Positions 38,543 through 46,532 of a stretch of DNA of 64,000 bases are shown one piece after another. The notes below the pieces were generated by a model. The model did no database searches, was not told the DNA's origin, and worked only from the letters and a program-made list of their open reading frames with translations. The stretch covers positions 310,001 to 374,000 of the forward strand of contig NZ_KZ848474.1 in the NCBI RefSeq assembly GCF_003327285.1. The letters run 5' to 3'. The stretch comes from Microbacterium sorbitolivorans (lineage in GTDB: Bacteria; Actinomycetota; Actinomycetes; Actinomycetales; Microbacteriaceae). The translations under genes and the position numbers were made by a program. The first letter of the stretch is position 1; each line of letters opens with the position of its first letter.

Positions 38543-40258
38543 TCACCCGAACGTGAACGAGTAGACGTCCACCCCCGGCGGCACCCGCACCTCGATCGTT
38601 CCCTCGGCGGATCCCCCCGACGCGCGCAACGGGTAGGAGCGGGGCGTACCCGACACGTCGACCTCCGATCGCTCGCCGTCAACGTCGACGCCGAGCGTGC
38701 CCTCCCCCGCCACGACGATCCTCACCTCGTCCGCGCGGTAGCGAAGACGGACGGTACCGTCTTCTCCCGCAGGCGTCGCCGCCTGCGTTCCGATTTCCCA
38801 CACGCCATCCAGCGCGAACGTGTCCGCCGCCTGCTCGTCGGGCAGCGCGTAGGCCCGCTCCCCCTGCCGATATTCCTCGGTGCCGCCGAAGGTGTGTTCC
38901 TTCGCCGCACCGAGGAATGTCTCGGGAGTCGTGGAACCGATGTCGGGCGTCTCGTCAGCGACATCGGTCGCGTCGGGGAGCACCGCGTCGGGGTCAGCAT
39001 CGAGCAGGAGCTCGCGGATGAGCTTCTCGGTGACATCGTAGTGACCCTCGCCGAAGGCGATGTGCCGCACGGTACCCGTGGCGTCGATGAGGTAGTGCGC
39101 GGGCCAATAGCGGTTCCGGTACGCGGTCCACGTGGCCAGGCTGTTGTCGAGCGCAACGGGGTACTCGATGCCGAAGTCGCGCGCGCCGGCCTCGACGTTG
39201 CCGCGATCCTTCTCGAAGGCGTACTCCGGGGAGTGCACGCCGATGACCCGCAGCCCGGCGTCGCGGTACGCGTCGTCCCAAGCGGTGACGTGCGGGATGC
39301 TGCGCTGGCAGTTGATGCACGAGTACGCCCAGAAGTCGATGAGCACCACCTCACCACGCAGCTCGTCGAGCGAGACGGGCTCTCCGTTCGGGGTGTTCAA
39401 CCATCCGTCGATGCCGCGAATCTCCGGCGCGAGGCCGCAGGACGCGAGCTCGTCGCCGGAACCGAGGCACTCGTCGAGCTGCCGGTTCTCGTCTGTCACG
39501 AGCCCGCCCAGGCTCAGCGCCTCCTGCACGGCCTCGTCCTCGGCCAGCGGCTGCTGGAGGACGGCGGTATAGTCCGGGATGAGGCGCTGCAGGAATGCGG
39601 GTGCGTCGACGACAAGCCCGCCCGCAAGGGCAAGCATCGCGATTCCCGCGGTGATCCTCAGCCCGCGCTCTCGATTGCGGAACGCCCGGATCCGGCGCAC
39701 CACGCCTCGACCGGCGAGTGCGAACACGAGGAGTGGGATCGCCACTCCTAGCGAGAACGAGACCGTTAACACGACGGTCCCCGCATCGATGCGGCCGGTC
39801 GATCCGGCCACGATAATTGCCGCCAGCACCGGACCTGCGCACGGCACGAAGACGGTTCCGAGCGCGAGGCCGACCCCGAACCCGCCCCGCTCGTTCGAGA
39901 CCTCGCGGCGAGGGATCCACTGGAACGGCCGTTCGAGGAGCTGCTCCAGGCGTGGCACGATCAGGGCGACGCCGAGCACCGCGAGGACGACGATCCCCGC
40001 CCACCGCAGGAAGCTCTGCGGTAGGCCCAGTGAGCCGAGCACGAGCGAGCCCATGAGCGTCACGGCCGTGAAGCTGACGATCAGTCCGGCGATCACGAGA
40101 TAGGGGCGTGATCGACCGGCCGCCGACGGCTCACCGTCCGCTCCGACCTGAGCCGACTGCGCTCCGCCCGTGAGGAACACGACAGGCAGGATCGGCAGGA
40201 TGCAGGGCGAGATGCCCGTGATGAGGCCTCCGAGAAAGCCGATGATGACGAGTGTCAT
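38543..40258 (-). CDS. dipZ: DipZ-like thiol-disulfide protein (CcdA, TlpA and C-terminal domain)
   Basis: A 571-residue membrane protein. Residues about 1-235 are a CcdA/DsbD-type transmembrane domain with cysteines in GISPCILPILP and VFVPCAGP. A TlpA-like thioredoxin domain at about 270-410 has the CINC redox motif near 314-317. A C-terminal beta-sandwich (about 480-571) matches the DipZ-specific carbohydrate-binding-like domain. It moves reducing power to the outer face of the membrane. A SigK-like promoter lies upstream. Confidence 0.93.
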   Translation of the reverse strand: MTLVIIGFLGGLITGISPCILPILPVVFLTGGAQSAQVGADGEPSAAGRSRPYLVIAGLIVSFTAVTLMGSLVLGSLGLPQSFLRWAGIVVLAVLGVALIVPRLEQLLERPFQWIPRREVSNERGGFGVGLALGTVFVPCAGPVLAAIIVAGSTGRIDAGTVVLTVSFSLGVAIPLLVFALAGRGVVRRIRAFRNRERGLRITAGIAMLALAGGLVVDAPAFLQRLIPDYTAVLQQPLAEDEAVQEALSLGGLVTDENRQLDECLGSGDELASCGLAPEIRGIDGWLNTPNGEPVSLDELRGEVVLIDFWAYSCINCQRSIPHVTAWDDAYRDAGLRVIGVHSPEYAFEKDRGNVEAGARDFGIEYPVALDNSLATWTAYRNRYWPAHYLIDATGTVRHIAFGEGHYDVTEKLIRELLLDADPDAVLPDATDVADETPDIGSTTPETFLGAAKEHTFGGTEEYRQGERAYALPDEQAADTFALDGVWEIGTQAATPAGEDGTVRLRYRADEVRIVVAGEGTLGVDVDGERSEVDVSGTPRSYPLRASGGSAEGTIEVRVPPGVDVYSFTFG

Positions 40259-40284
40259 GAGATCCTCCGCTGGTTACGCAGAGG

Positions 40285-40312
40285 TATTCGATGCGTCCGC
40301 CGTTTCGGATTG
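40285..40312 (-). promoter_or_regulatory. candidate SigK promoter of dipZ-sigK-rskA
   Basis: On the minus strand CAATCC (40307-40312) is separated by 16 bases from CGAATA (40285-40290), 27 bases before the dipZ start. It resembles the CCATCC/CGAAT elements I recall for mycobacterial SigK promoters, and the mirror element on the other strand has the same spacing. Confidence 0.65.
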
Positions 40313-40338
40313 ACATTCGGGCACGAGAGAAATTCTTC

Positions 40339-40366
40339 CCATCCGATTCGTACGCGACGTCGAATG
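40339..40366 (+). promoter_or_regulatory. candidate SigK promoter of the fasciclin gene
   Basis: CCATCC (40339-40344) is followed after 16 bases by CGAATG (40361-40366). This is 63 bases before the fasciclin start. The two elements fit the same pattern as the divergent dipZ promoter. Confidence 0.7.
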
Positions 40367-40428
40367 CCCTGTAACCGCCAGTCCGGCGGGAGCGCCACAC
40401 GGCGCAAATCTCAAACCAGGAGGACCCC

Positions 40429-41130
40429 ATGTTGCGCAACAGCCTTCGAATCGGCGGCGGAATCACCTTCACGCTCGCGGCAGCAATCGCCCTGACGGGA
40501 TGTATGTCCGGCGGCGACGACGCCCCTGAGAACGACGACGCCACGGCGTCCGAGGCTCCCGAGACGATGCCCGCGGAGACCCCCGCTGACGAAACGCCGA
40601 CAGAGGACGCGACGAACGGCGAGATGGACCCTGCGGCGAACCTCGTCGGCCCGGCCTGTGCCGACTACGCGTCGATGGTCCCGGACGGGCCCGGATCCGT
40701 CCAGGGCATGTCGCAGGACCCGGTCGCCGTGGCCGCGTCGAACAACCCGCTGCTGACGACGCTCGTCTCGGCGGTCTCCGGGCAGCTGAACCCGGACGTG
40801 AACCTCGTGGACACGCTCAACGGCGACGAGTTCACCGTCTTCGCCCCGGTCGACGACGCGTTCGCCGCGGTCGACCAGGAGACGATCGACATGCTCTCCA
40901 CCGACGCCGACCTGCTCACCTCGGTGCTGACGTACCACGTCATCCCGGGGCAGATCGAGCCGGCCGACATCGCCGGCACGCACACGACCGTGCAGGGCGC
41001 GGACCTCGAGGTCACGGGCTCGGGAGACGAATGGATGGTCAACGACGCGACCGTGCTGTGCGGTGGCGTGCAGACTGCGAACGCCACCGTCTACCTCATC
41101 GACTCGGTGCTGATGCCCCCGGCCGAGTAA
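40429..41130 (+). CDS. fasciclin-domain lipoprotein, Mpt83/Mpt70-like
   Basis: A 233-residue secreted lipoprotein. A signal peptide ends in the lipobox LTGC with lipidated Cys25. A Glu/Thr/Pro-rich linker follows to about 70, then a fasciclin (FAS1) domain with [11 protein letters not shown] and [10 protein letters not shown]. The mature part carries two cysteines (GPACADY and VLCGGV) that match those of Mpt70/Mpt83. GGAGG lies just before the ATG. It sits head to head with dipZ and is the expected output gene of SigK. The ligand is unknown. Confidence 0.92.
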   Translation: MLRNSLRIGGGITFTLAAAIALTGCMSGGDDAPENDDATASEAPETMPAETPADETPTEDATNGEMDPAANLVGPACADYASMVPDGPGSVQGMSQDPVAVAASNNPLLTTLVSAVSGQLNPDVNLVDTLNGDEFTVFAPVDDAFAAVDQETIDMLSTDADLLTSVLTYHVIPGQIEPADIAGTHTTVQGADLEVTGSGDEWMVNDATVLCGGVQTANATVYLIDSVLMPPAE

Positions 41131-41222
41131 CAGACCAGGGCCGGGTGCCCCCGGGGGGACTGGGGGTGCCCGACTCTGTCGAGCTTCTGGGCGCCGTGCG
41201 ATCTTCCCGTAGACTGATCCCT

Positions 41223-41462
41223 ATGGCGCGCAAGAAGCACGACGAAGAAGACGAGATCACCCACGTCCCGGGTGAGCCCCTGCCGAACCCCGTGTGGTTC
41301 AAGCCGGTCATGGCTACCTTCTTCCTATTGGGCCTGGCCTGGGTTCTCGTGTTCTACATGTCGGGCAGCACCCTTCCGATCCCCGACATCGGGGCGTGGA
41401 ACCTCGCCATCGGCGGCGGCCTAGCCTTCATCGGCCTCATCATGGCCACCCGCTGGCGCTAA
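41223..41462 (+). CDS. crgA: cell division protein CrgA
   Basis: A 79-residue protein with two membrane helices (about 29-47 and 58-76) and the family segment NPVWFKPVMATFFLLGLAWV. CrgA is an actinobacterial divisome coordinator that binds FtsZ and PBPs. TAGACT lies 7 bases before the ATG with no Shine-Dalgarno, so it is likely leaderless. Its position after the FHA/PknB block matches the origin-near order of other actinobacteria. Confidence 0.95.
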   Translation: MARKKHDEEDEITHVPGEPLPNPVWFKPVMATFFLLGLAWVLVFYMSGSTLPIPDIGAWNLAIGGGLAFIGLIMATRWR

Positions 41463-41477
41463 CCCCTCTTCTTCACG

Positions 41478-41508
41478 ACCCCGCTCGGATCCTCCGGGCG
41501 GGGTTTTT
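41478..41508 (+). terminator. rho-independent terminator of crgA
   Basis: ACCCCGC (41478-41484) pairs with GCGGGGT (41498-41504) around a loop holding GGATCC, followed by TTTTT. It starts 16 bases after the crgA stop. Confidence 0.85.
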
Positions 41509-41520
41509 CGCGCGCCCACG

Positions 41521-41823
41521 GCACGAATCACACGCGTGTAATTCTCCACAGGCCCATCCCCCGGTGTGAATAACACGGGTGTGATTCTCCCCAGCTGGGG
41601 ATAGATCTGTGGATAACTCCGGGGAAAACCGGCCTTTGAGCGTGGAGAACGCGTGGAGAACCGCCCTTAAGAGGTGGACAGATGGGGTCGAGGTGGGGAA
41701 AACCATCCCCGAGCTGTGGAGAACTTGTGGAGAACGGCGGTTTCGTCGACTTTACGAGATGACAAGAACCGCAAATCTTGCTTCCTCAAATCGAGAAAAG
41801 ATGGATCTATTATGAGAAATACT
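41521..41823. other. DnaA-box-like cluster next to an AT-rich stretch (possible DnaA-binding region)
   Basis: The 403-base gap between crgA and pckG has no gene. It holds one exact DnaA-box match (TGTGGATAA at 41608-41616), three one-mismatch boxes (41542-41550 TTCTCCACA; 41715-41723 and 41726-41734 TGTGGAGAA) and two two-mismatch boxes (41641-41649, 41652-41660 CGTGGAGAA). The pairs are spaced 11 bases apart. A relatively AT-rich stretch follows at about 41754-41823. Neither dnaA nor dnaN is in the window, so it is not assigned as oriC. TATTAT at 41808-41813 may be the pckG -10 box. Confidence 0.45.
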
Positions 41824-41865
41824 CGTCCTGACGTTACCTAGCCAACGACGACTCAGGAGAGCGCA

Positions 41866-43713
41866 TTGGTCCTCATCGACACCGCCCAGACCCTTTCTAC
41901 GACACGCATCGACGCATACGGGGTGACGCCCACCCACGCCACCGCGGCCTTCGCCGAGCTGCTCAATTGGGTCGAGGAGACGGCGGACCTCACCCGCCCC
42001 GACCGGATCCACTGGGTCGAGGGATCGGACGTCGAGCGCGAGGCGCTCCTCGCCGACATGGTCGACTCCGGCGCCCTCATCAAGCTCGACGAGACCCTCC
42101 GCCCCGGCAGCTACCTCGCCCGTAGCGACGAGCGCGACGTCGCCCGCCTCGAGTCGCGCACCTTCATCGCGTCGAACTCGAGGGACGACGCGGGGCCGAC
42201 GAACAACTGGGCGGATCCGGCGGAGATGCGGGGCCGGCTGACGGCCCTCTTCGACGGATCCATGGAGGGCCGCACGATGTACGTCGTGCCGTTCTCGATG
42301 GGGAAGGTCGGCGGGCCGCTCTCGCAGATCGGCGTGCAGATCACCGACAGCCCCTACGCCGTCGCGTCGATCTCGATCATGACGCGCGTGGGCGCCGAGG
42401 TCACCGAGCTGATCGCGGGCGGGAGCCCGTGGGTGCGCACGATCCACTCGGTGGGGGCACCGCTCGACGGCAGCACGCCGGACGTCGCCTGGCCGTCGAA
42501 CGACGACAAGTACATCGTGCACTTCCCCGACACCCTCGAGGTCATGTCGTTCGGGTCGGGCTACGGCGGAAACGCGATCCTCGCGAAGAAGTGCTTCGCC
42601 CTGCGCATCGCGTCGGTTCAGGGGCGGAACGACGGGTGGATGGCCGAGCACATGCTGCTCATCCGCGTCGTCTCGCCCGAGGGTCGCGCCTACCACGTGG
42701 CGGCGGCGTTCCCGTCGGCCTGCGGCAAGACGAACCTCGCGATGCTGCGCCCCACCGTGCCCGGCTGGCGCGTCGAGACCCTCGGCGACGACATCGCGTG
42801 GATCCGCCCCGGCTCGGACGGGCGCCTCTACGCCATCAACCCCGAGGCCGGCTTCTTCGGCGTCGCGCCCGGAACGGGCGTCTCGACGAACATCACGGCG
42901 GTCGAGACGCTGCACCGCGACGTGATCTTCACTAACGTCGCCCTGACCGACGACGGCGACGTGTGGTGGGAGGGCCTGACCGACGAGGCGCCTGAGCACC
43001 TCATCGACTGGCGCGGCGACGACTGGACGCCGGATTCGGGCCGCCCCGCGGCGCACCCCAACTCGCGCTTCACGGTCTCGGCGGCGCAGTCGCCGTCGAT
43101 CGCGCCGGACTGGGAGGAGGCGGTGCCGCTCGACGCAATCCTGTTCGGCGGCCGCCGCGCGAGCAACGTGCCGCTCGTCGTCGAGGCGTTCGACTGGGGC
43201 CACGGCGTGTTCATGGGCTCGACGATCTCGTCCGAGCGCACCGCGGCCGCCGAGGGCACCGTCGGCGAGCTGCGCCGGGATCCGTTCGCGATGATGCCGT
43301 TCTGCGGCTACAACATGGCCGACTACTTCGCGCACTGGGTGGAGATGGGCGAGGTCGCCTCGCCGCCCGCGATCTTCCAGGTCAACTGGTTCCGCAAGGG
43401 CACCGACGGCCGCTTCCTGTGGCCGGGCTTCGGCGAGAACTCGCGCGTCATCGAGTGGGTCGTCCGCCGCATCGAGGGCGCGGCGCCCGCCGTCGACAGC
43501 CCCATCGGTCGCCTACCCGAGGAGCTAAACCTCGACGGGATCGACGTGCCGCAGGCAGACCTCGACGAGCTCTTCGCGATCGACGCCGAGGGCTGGCTCG
43601 CCGAGGCCGACATGACCGAGGCGTTCTACGACACCTTCGGCGACCGGATCCCAGACGCGCTCCGCGAGCAGCTCGCGGCGCTGCGCGCGCGGCTGGCGAG
43701 CCCGGCCTCGTAG
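41866..43713 (+). CDS. pckG: phosphoenolpyruvate carboxykinase (GTP)
   Basis: A 615-residue enzyme that converts oxaloacetate plus GTP to PEP at the entry to gluconeogenesis. The P-loop FPSACGKTNLAML is near residue 282 with the reactive Cys, and the GTP-family motifs SFGSGYGGNAIL and FGGRR are present. The TTG at 41866 is chosen because AGGAGA lies 5 bases upstream and the alignment starts here. It ends 5 bases from the convergent rhomboid gene. Confidence 0.97.
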   Translation: MVLIDTAQTLSTTRIDAYGVTPTHATAAFAELLNWVEETADLTRPDRIHWVEGSDVEREALLADMVDSGALIKLDETLRPGSYLARSDERDVARLESRTFIASNSRDDAGPTNNWADPAEMRGRLTALFDGSMEGRTMYVVPFSMGKVGGPLSQIGVQITDSPYAVASISIMTRVGAEVTELIAGGSPWVRTIHSVGAPLDGSTPDVAWPSNDDKYIVHFPDTLEVMSFGSGYGGNAILAKKCFALRIASVQGRNDGWMAEHMLLIRVVSPEGRAYHVAAAFPSACGKTNLAMLRPTVPGWRVETLGDDIAWIRPGSDGRLYAINPEAGFFGVAPGTGVSTNITAVETLHRDVIFTNVALTDDGDVWWEGLTDEAPEHLIDWRGDDWTPDSGRPAAHPNSRFTVSAAQSPSIAPDWEEAVPLDAILFGGRRASNVPLVVEAFDWGHGVFMGSTISSERTAAAEGTVGELRRDPFAMMPFCGYNMADYFAHWVEMGEVASPPAIFQVNWFRKGTDGRFLWPGFGENSRVIEWVVRRIEGAAPAVDSPIGRLPEELNLDGIDVPQADLDELFAIDAEGWLAEADMTEAFYDTFGDRIPDALREQLAALRARLASPAS

Positions 43714-43717
43714 CCGG

Positions 43718-44638
43718 TCAGGCGAGCTGCGCGTAGACGCCGAAGAGCGGAAGGACGAACGCGGCCGCGACGATGACGCCGACGAGGCAGAGGAGGCCGA
43801 TCTGGAGCCACCTCTGCTTCGGTCGGCGCGTGCGCGTGAAGATGAAACCGATCGCGGCACCGACGATCAGGCCGCCGATGTGCGCCTGCCAGGCGATGTT
43901 GAAGCCCGGAACGAAGCCGAGCACGAGGTTGATACCGAGCGTGATGTAGAGGCCCGAGAGGTTCGCGCCCACGGCGCGTCCGATCACGATCAGCGCGCCG
44001 AAGAGGCCGAAGAGGGCCCCCGAGGCGCCGACGACGGGCGTACCGAATCCCAGCAGGGCGACGCCGGCGGATCCGCCCGCCGCGCTCAGCAGGTAGGTCG
44101 TGACGAAGCGCCAGGTGCCGAGCGCCGGCTCGAGGCTGCGCCCCACCATCCACAGCGTGAGCATGTTGAGCGCGACGTGCCAGAGGCCGCCGTGCACGAA
44201 CGCGGCCGTGAGGATGCGCCACGGCTCGAAGACGCCGGAGAGGCTCGGGTACAGGTACGGCGCCCAGAACAAGAGCCAGCTCTGCACCTTGATGGCCGGG
44301 ACGACGGATCCGAGCATCTGCAGCAGGTAGACGAGCGCCGTCACGGCGAAGATCGTCGTCGTGCCGCGCGTCGACGAGGATCCGAACGAGACCGCGCCCG
44401 CGCGGGATCCGGATCCGGTACCCCAGCGGCGCTGCGCGCGCTTTTGTGCGGGGGTGCGGTTCTTCTTTTGTTCCTTGAGGCACTCGGGGCAGATGAAGCC
44501 CACGGACGCCTGGGTCATGCACTCGGTGCAGATCGTGCGCGTGCACCGCTGGCACAGCACGAAGCTCTGCCGGTCAGGGTGCCGATAGCAGTAGTTGTCG
44601 GGGTTATCGCGGAGCGATGCGCCTGAGGTGTCGGTCAC
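43718..44638 (-). CDS. rhomboid-family intramembrane protease with N-terminal zinc-ribbon-like module
   Basis: A 306-residue protein. Residues 14-60 have a Cys/His module (CYRHPDRQ, CQRCTRTICTECM and CPECL) like a B-box/zinc ribbon. A linker and six or so membrane helices follow, with the catalytic Ser in GASGALFG near 206 and the His in HIGG near 253. The GTG start is at 44638. It cleaves membrane proteins within the bilayer; the target is unknown. The zinc module may recruit substrates from the cytosolic side. Confidence 0.92.
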   Translation of the reverse strand: MTDTSGASLRDNPDNYCYRHPDRQSFVLCQRCTRTICTECMTQASVGFICPECLKEQKKNRTPAQKRAQRRWGTGSGSRAGAVSFGSSSTRGTTTIFAVTALVYLLQMLGSVVPAIKVQSWLLFWAPYLYPSLSGVFEPWRILTAAFVHGGLWHVALNMLTLWMVGRSLEPALGTWRFVTTYLLSAAGGSAGVALLGFGTPVVGASGALFGLFGALIVIGRAVGANLSGLYITLGINLVLGFVPGFNIAWQAHIGGLIVGAAIGFIFTRTRRPKQRWLQIGLLCLVGVIVAAAFVLPLFGVYAQLA

Positions 44639-44681
44639 TGCTAAGGGGTCCTGTCCGGCAGAGCTTCGTAAGGGGAGATGC

Positions 44682-45236
44682 TTAGAGCTTCTCGATGTCG
44701 ATCGAGGCGATCACGACGTCTTCGGCCGGGCGGTCGTTCGCACCGGTCTGCACGGCGGCGATCGCGTCGACGACGGCCTTCGAGGCATCGTCTGCAACCA
44801 CACCGAAGATGGTGTGCTTGCCCATGAGCCACGGCGTCGGGTCGGTCGTGATGAAGAACTGCGAACCGTTGGTGCCGCTGTAGCCGCCAAACGAGTTGGG
44901 GCGCTTGCCCGCGTTCGCCATCGCGAGGATGTAGGGCTCGTTGAAGTTGAGCTCGGGGTGGATCTCGTCATCGAAGTTGTAGCCCGGGCCGCCGATGCCC
45001 TGGCCGAGCGGGTCGCCGCCCTGGATCATGAAGCCGGGGATGATGCGGTGGAAGATGACGTCCTTGTAGAGGGGACCATCGCCCTTTGCGCCCGTGCGCG
45101 GGTCGGTCCACTCCTTCTCACCGGTCGAGAGACCGATGAAGTTGTCGACCGTGGCCGGGGCCTGGTCGCCGAACAGGTTGATGACGATGTCGCCGTGGTT
45201 CGTGTGAACGGTGGCGACGGCGGTGTGCTGAGTCAT
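44682..45236 (-). CDS. ppiA: cyclophilin-type peptidyl-prolyl isomerase
   Basis: A 184-residue cytosolic cyclophilin that speeds proline isomerisation. The motifs FHRIIPGFMIQGGDP and NGSQFFIT are intact, with the catalytic Arg in the first. There is no signal peptide. The ATG at 45236 gives the expected N terminus MTQHTAVATVHTNHGDI with GAAAGA upstream. It is next to the rhomboid gene on the same strand, as in mycobacteria where ppiA is also origin-near. Confidence 0.96.
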   Translation of the reverse strand: MTQHTAVATVHTNHGDIVINLFGDQAPATVDNFIGLSTGEKEWTDPRTGAKGDGPLYKDVIFHRIIPGFMIQGGDPLGQGIGGPGYNFDDEIHPELNFNEPYILAMANAGKRPNSFGGYSGTNGSQFFITTDPTPWLMGKHTIFGVVADDASKAVVDAIAAVQTGANDRPAEDVVIASIDIEKL

Positions 45237-45337
45237 GTGAACCATTCTTTCAGAGATGCGCCAAGTCATCGCCGAGACATAGCAGCTCATGGCAGGATGA
45301 AAGAAAGCACGTCAACGATGCGGAAGGGCACACCACA

Positions 45338-45853
45338 GTGAGCGTTAGCCTTAGCAAGAAGCGCAAGAAGGAACTCCGCAAGCTGCAGGGCACCGCGAAT
45401 AGCGTCCTCGCAGCGCAGCGCGAGGTCGCCGCGGAGGCCGCCGAGGTGGCTCGCGCCGCCGGGCGCCAGCTCCGCGAGATCAACCGCGAGGTGATCACGC
45501 CGGAGGCGAAGAAGAAGTACCAGGAGTACGTCGAGCCCTACGTCGACCGCGCCACCCCCTACGTCCGCGAGGGCTACGGCCGCGGTAAGCAGTTCTTCGA
45601 CTCGCGCGTCATCCCCGCCGCCGGTGGCGTCGTGGGCCGCGCGATCGGCGCGTACGACGCGACCGCCGCCAAGCTCGGCAAGAAGCAGATCGTCGTCGCA
45701 CCGCCGAAGAAGAAGTCGTCGGCGGGCGCCGTGATCGCCGCCGTGCTCGGCGTCGCCGCCGCCATCGGCATCTTCGTCGTGGCGTGGAAGACGCTCAGCG
45801 CCGAAGACGAGCTCTGGGTCGCCGACGAGGCAGTGTCGACGCCCGACGCGTAA
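45338..45853 (+). CDS. hypothetical small membrane protein
   Basis: A 171-residue protein. A basic N terminus (KKRKKELRK) precedes an Ala/Glu-rich helix (about 20-55), a Tyr/Pro-rich stretch (EYVEPYVDRATPYV), and one membrane helix near 128-150 before a short acidic tail. No domain is recognised. The start is a GTG with a plausible site in AAGGGCAC. Transcription is divergent from ppiA and the gene is followed by a strong hairpin. Confidence 0.7.
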   Translation: MSVSLSKKRKKELRKLQGTANSVLAAQREVAAEAAEVARAAGRQLREINREVITPEAKKKYQEYVEPYVDRATPYVREGYGRGKQFFDSRVIPAAGGVVGRAIGAYDATAAKLGKKQIVVAPPKKKSSAGAVIAAVLGVAAAIGIFVVAWKTLSAEDELWVADEAVSTPDA

Positions 45854-45864
45854 GTCTTGACACG

Positions 45865-45900
45865 CGAATGGCCGGGATCCTTAGGGATCCCGGCCATTCG
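45865..45900. terminator. bidirectional terminator hairpin
   Basis: A perfect 16-base stem, 45865-45880 with 45885-45900, around a TTAG loop and containing GGATCC on both arms. It lies between the convergent membrane-protein gene and aroQ and can serve both strands; TGTTGTT follows on the plus strand. Confidence 0.85.
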
Positions 45901-45905
45901 TGTTG

Positions 45906-46340
45906 TTACGCGATGATCGCGGCCAGGTGGTGCACGCCGAAGGCGTAGCCCTGGATCCCCGCCCCCGCGATCACACAGCTCGCGAGGCCGCTGAGGTACG
46001 AGTGATGCCGGAAGTCTTCGCGCGCGTGGACGTTCGAGATGTGCACCTCGACGAACGGCAGCGACACCGCCTCGAGGGCGTCGCGGATGGCGATCGACGT
46101 GTGCGTGTAGGCACCCGCATTGATGACGATGCCATCGCAGTCGAGGCGGGCCTCGTGGATCGCGTCGATGAGCGCGCCCTCGGAGTTCGACTGCACGTCG
46201 CGAATCTCGATGCCCTGCAGCTCGGCCGCCTCCCGCGCGACCCGCACGACGTCGTCGAGGGTCGCGGATCCGTAGATCTCGGGCTTGCGCGTGCCGAGCA
46301 GGTTGAGGTTAGGGCCGTTCACCACGAGGATCCGCGTCAT
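45906..46340 (-). CDS. aroQ: 3-dehydroquinate dehydratase, type II
   Basis: A 144-residue enzyme of the shikimate pathway. The motif [17 protein letters not shown] carries the catalytic Arg and Tyr23, [10 protein letters not shown] follows, and EVHISN has the catalytic His near 100. Its length is standard. TACCCT lies 6 bases before the ATG without a Shine-Dalgarno, so the mRNA is probably leaderless. No other aro gene is adjacent. Confidence 0.97.
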   Translation of the reverse strand: MTRILVVNGPNLNLLGTRKPEIYGSATLDDVVRVAREAAELQGIEIRDVQSNSEGALIDAIHEARLDCDGIVINAGAYTHTSIAIRDALEAVSLPFVEVHISNVHAREDFRHHSYLSGLASCVIAGAGIQGYAFGVHHLAAIIA

Positions 46341-46406
46341 GAGGTCAGGGTATCGCGTGGGGCATCCTCACGTCGTGCACGCTCACCGGTCCCGGGTCCG
46401 TGGTGT

Positions 46407-46505
46407 TTCCTCACTTTCCCAACCGATCATCAACTCTCCGACGAATCTTCCGTTGCTGCGGGGAGATTTGTCGGAGAGTTGATGAGGTGTGGCGAAAGTG
46501 AGGAA
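46407..46505. repeat. palindrome family C, about 99 bases
   Basis: A near-perfect long palindrome. The outer arms are TTCCTCACTTTC and GAAAGTGAGGAA, and the inner arms TCATCAACTCTCCGAC and GTCGGAGAGTTGATGA, around a short central loop near 46455. It lies between the aroQ start and the ThrE-like stop. It shows no ORF. Confidence 0.9.
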
Positions 46506-46532
46506 TTGGCGCAGACATTGACGCCTCGGCCC

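Noticed and set aside
41521..41823. Calling the DnaA-box cluster oriC
   Set aside because: dnaA and dnaN are not in the window, and only one box is exact; the claim needs GC-skew or replication data.
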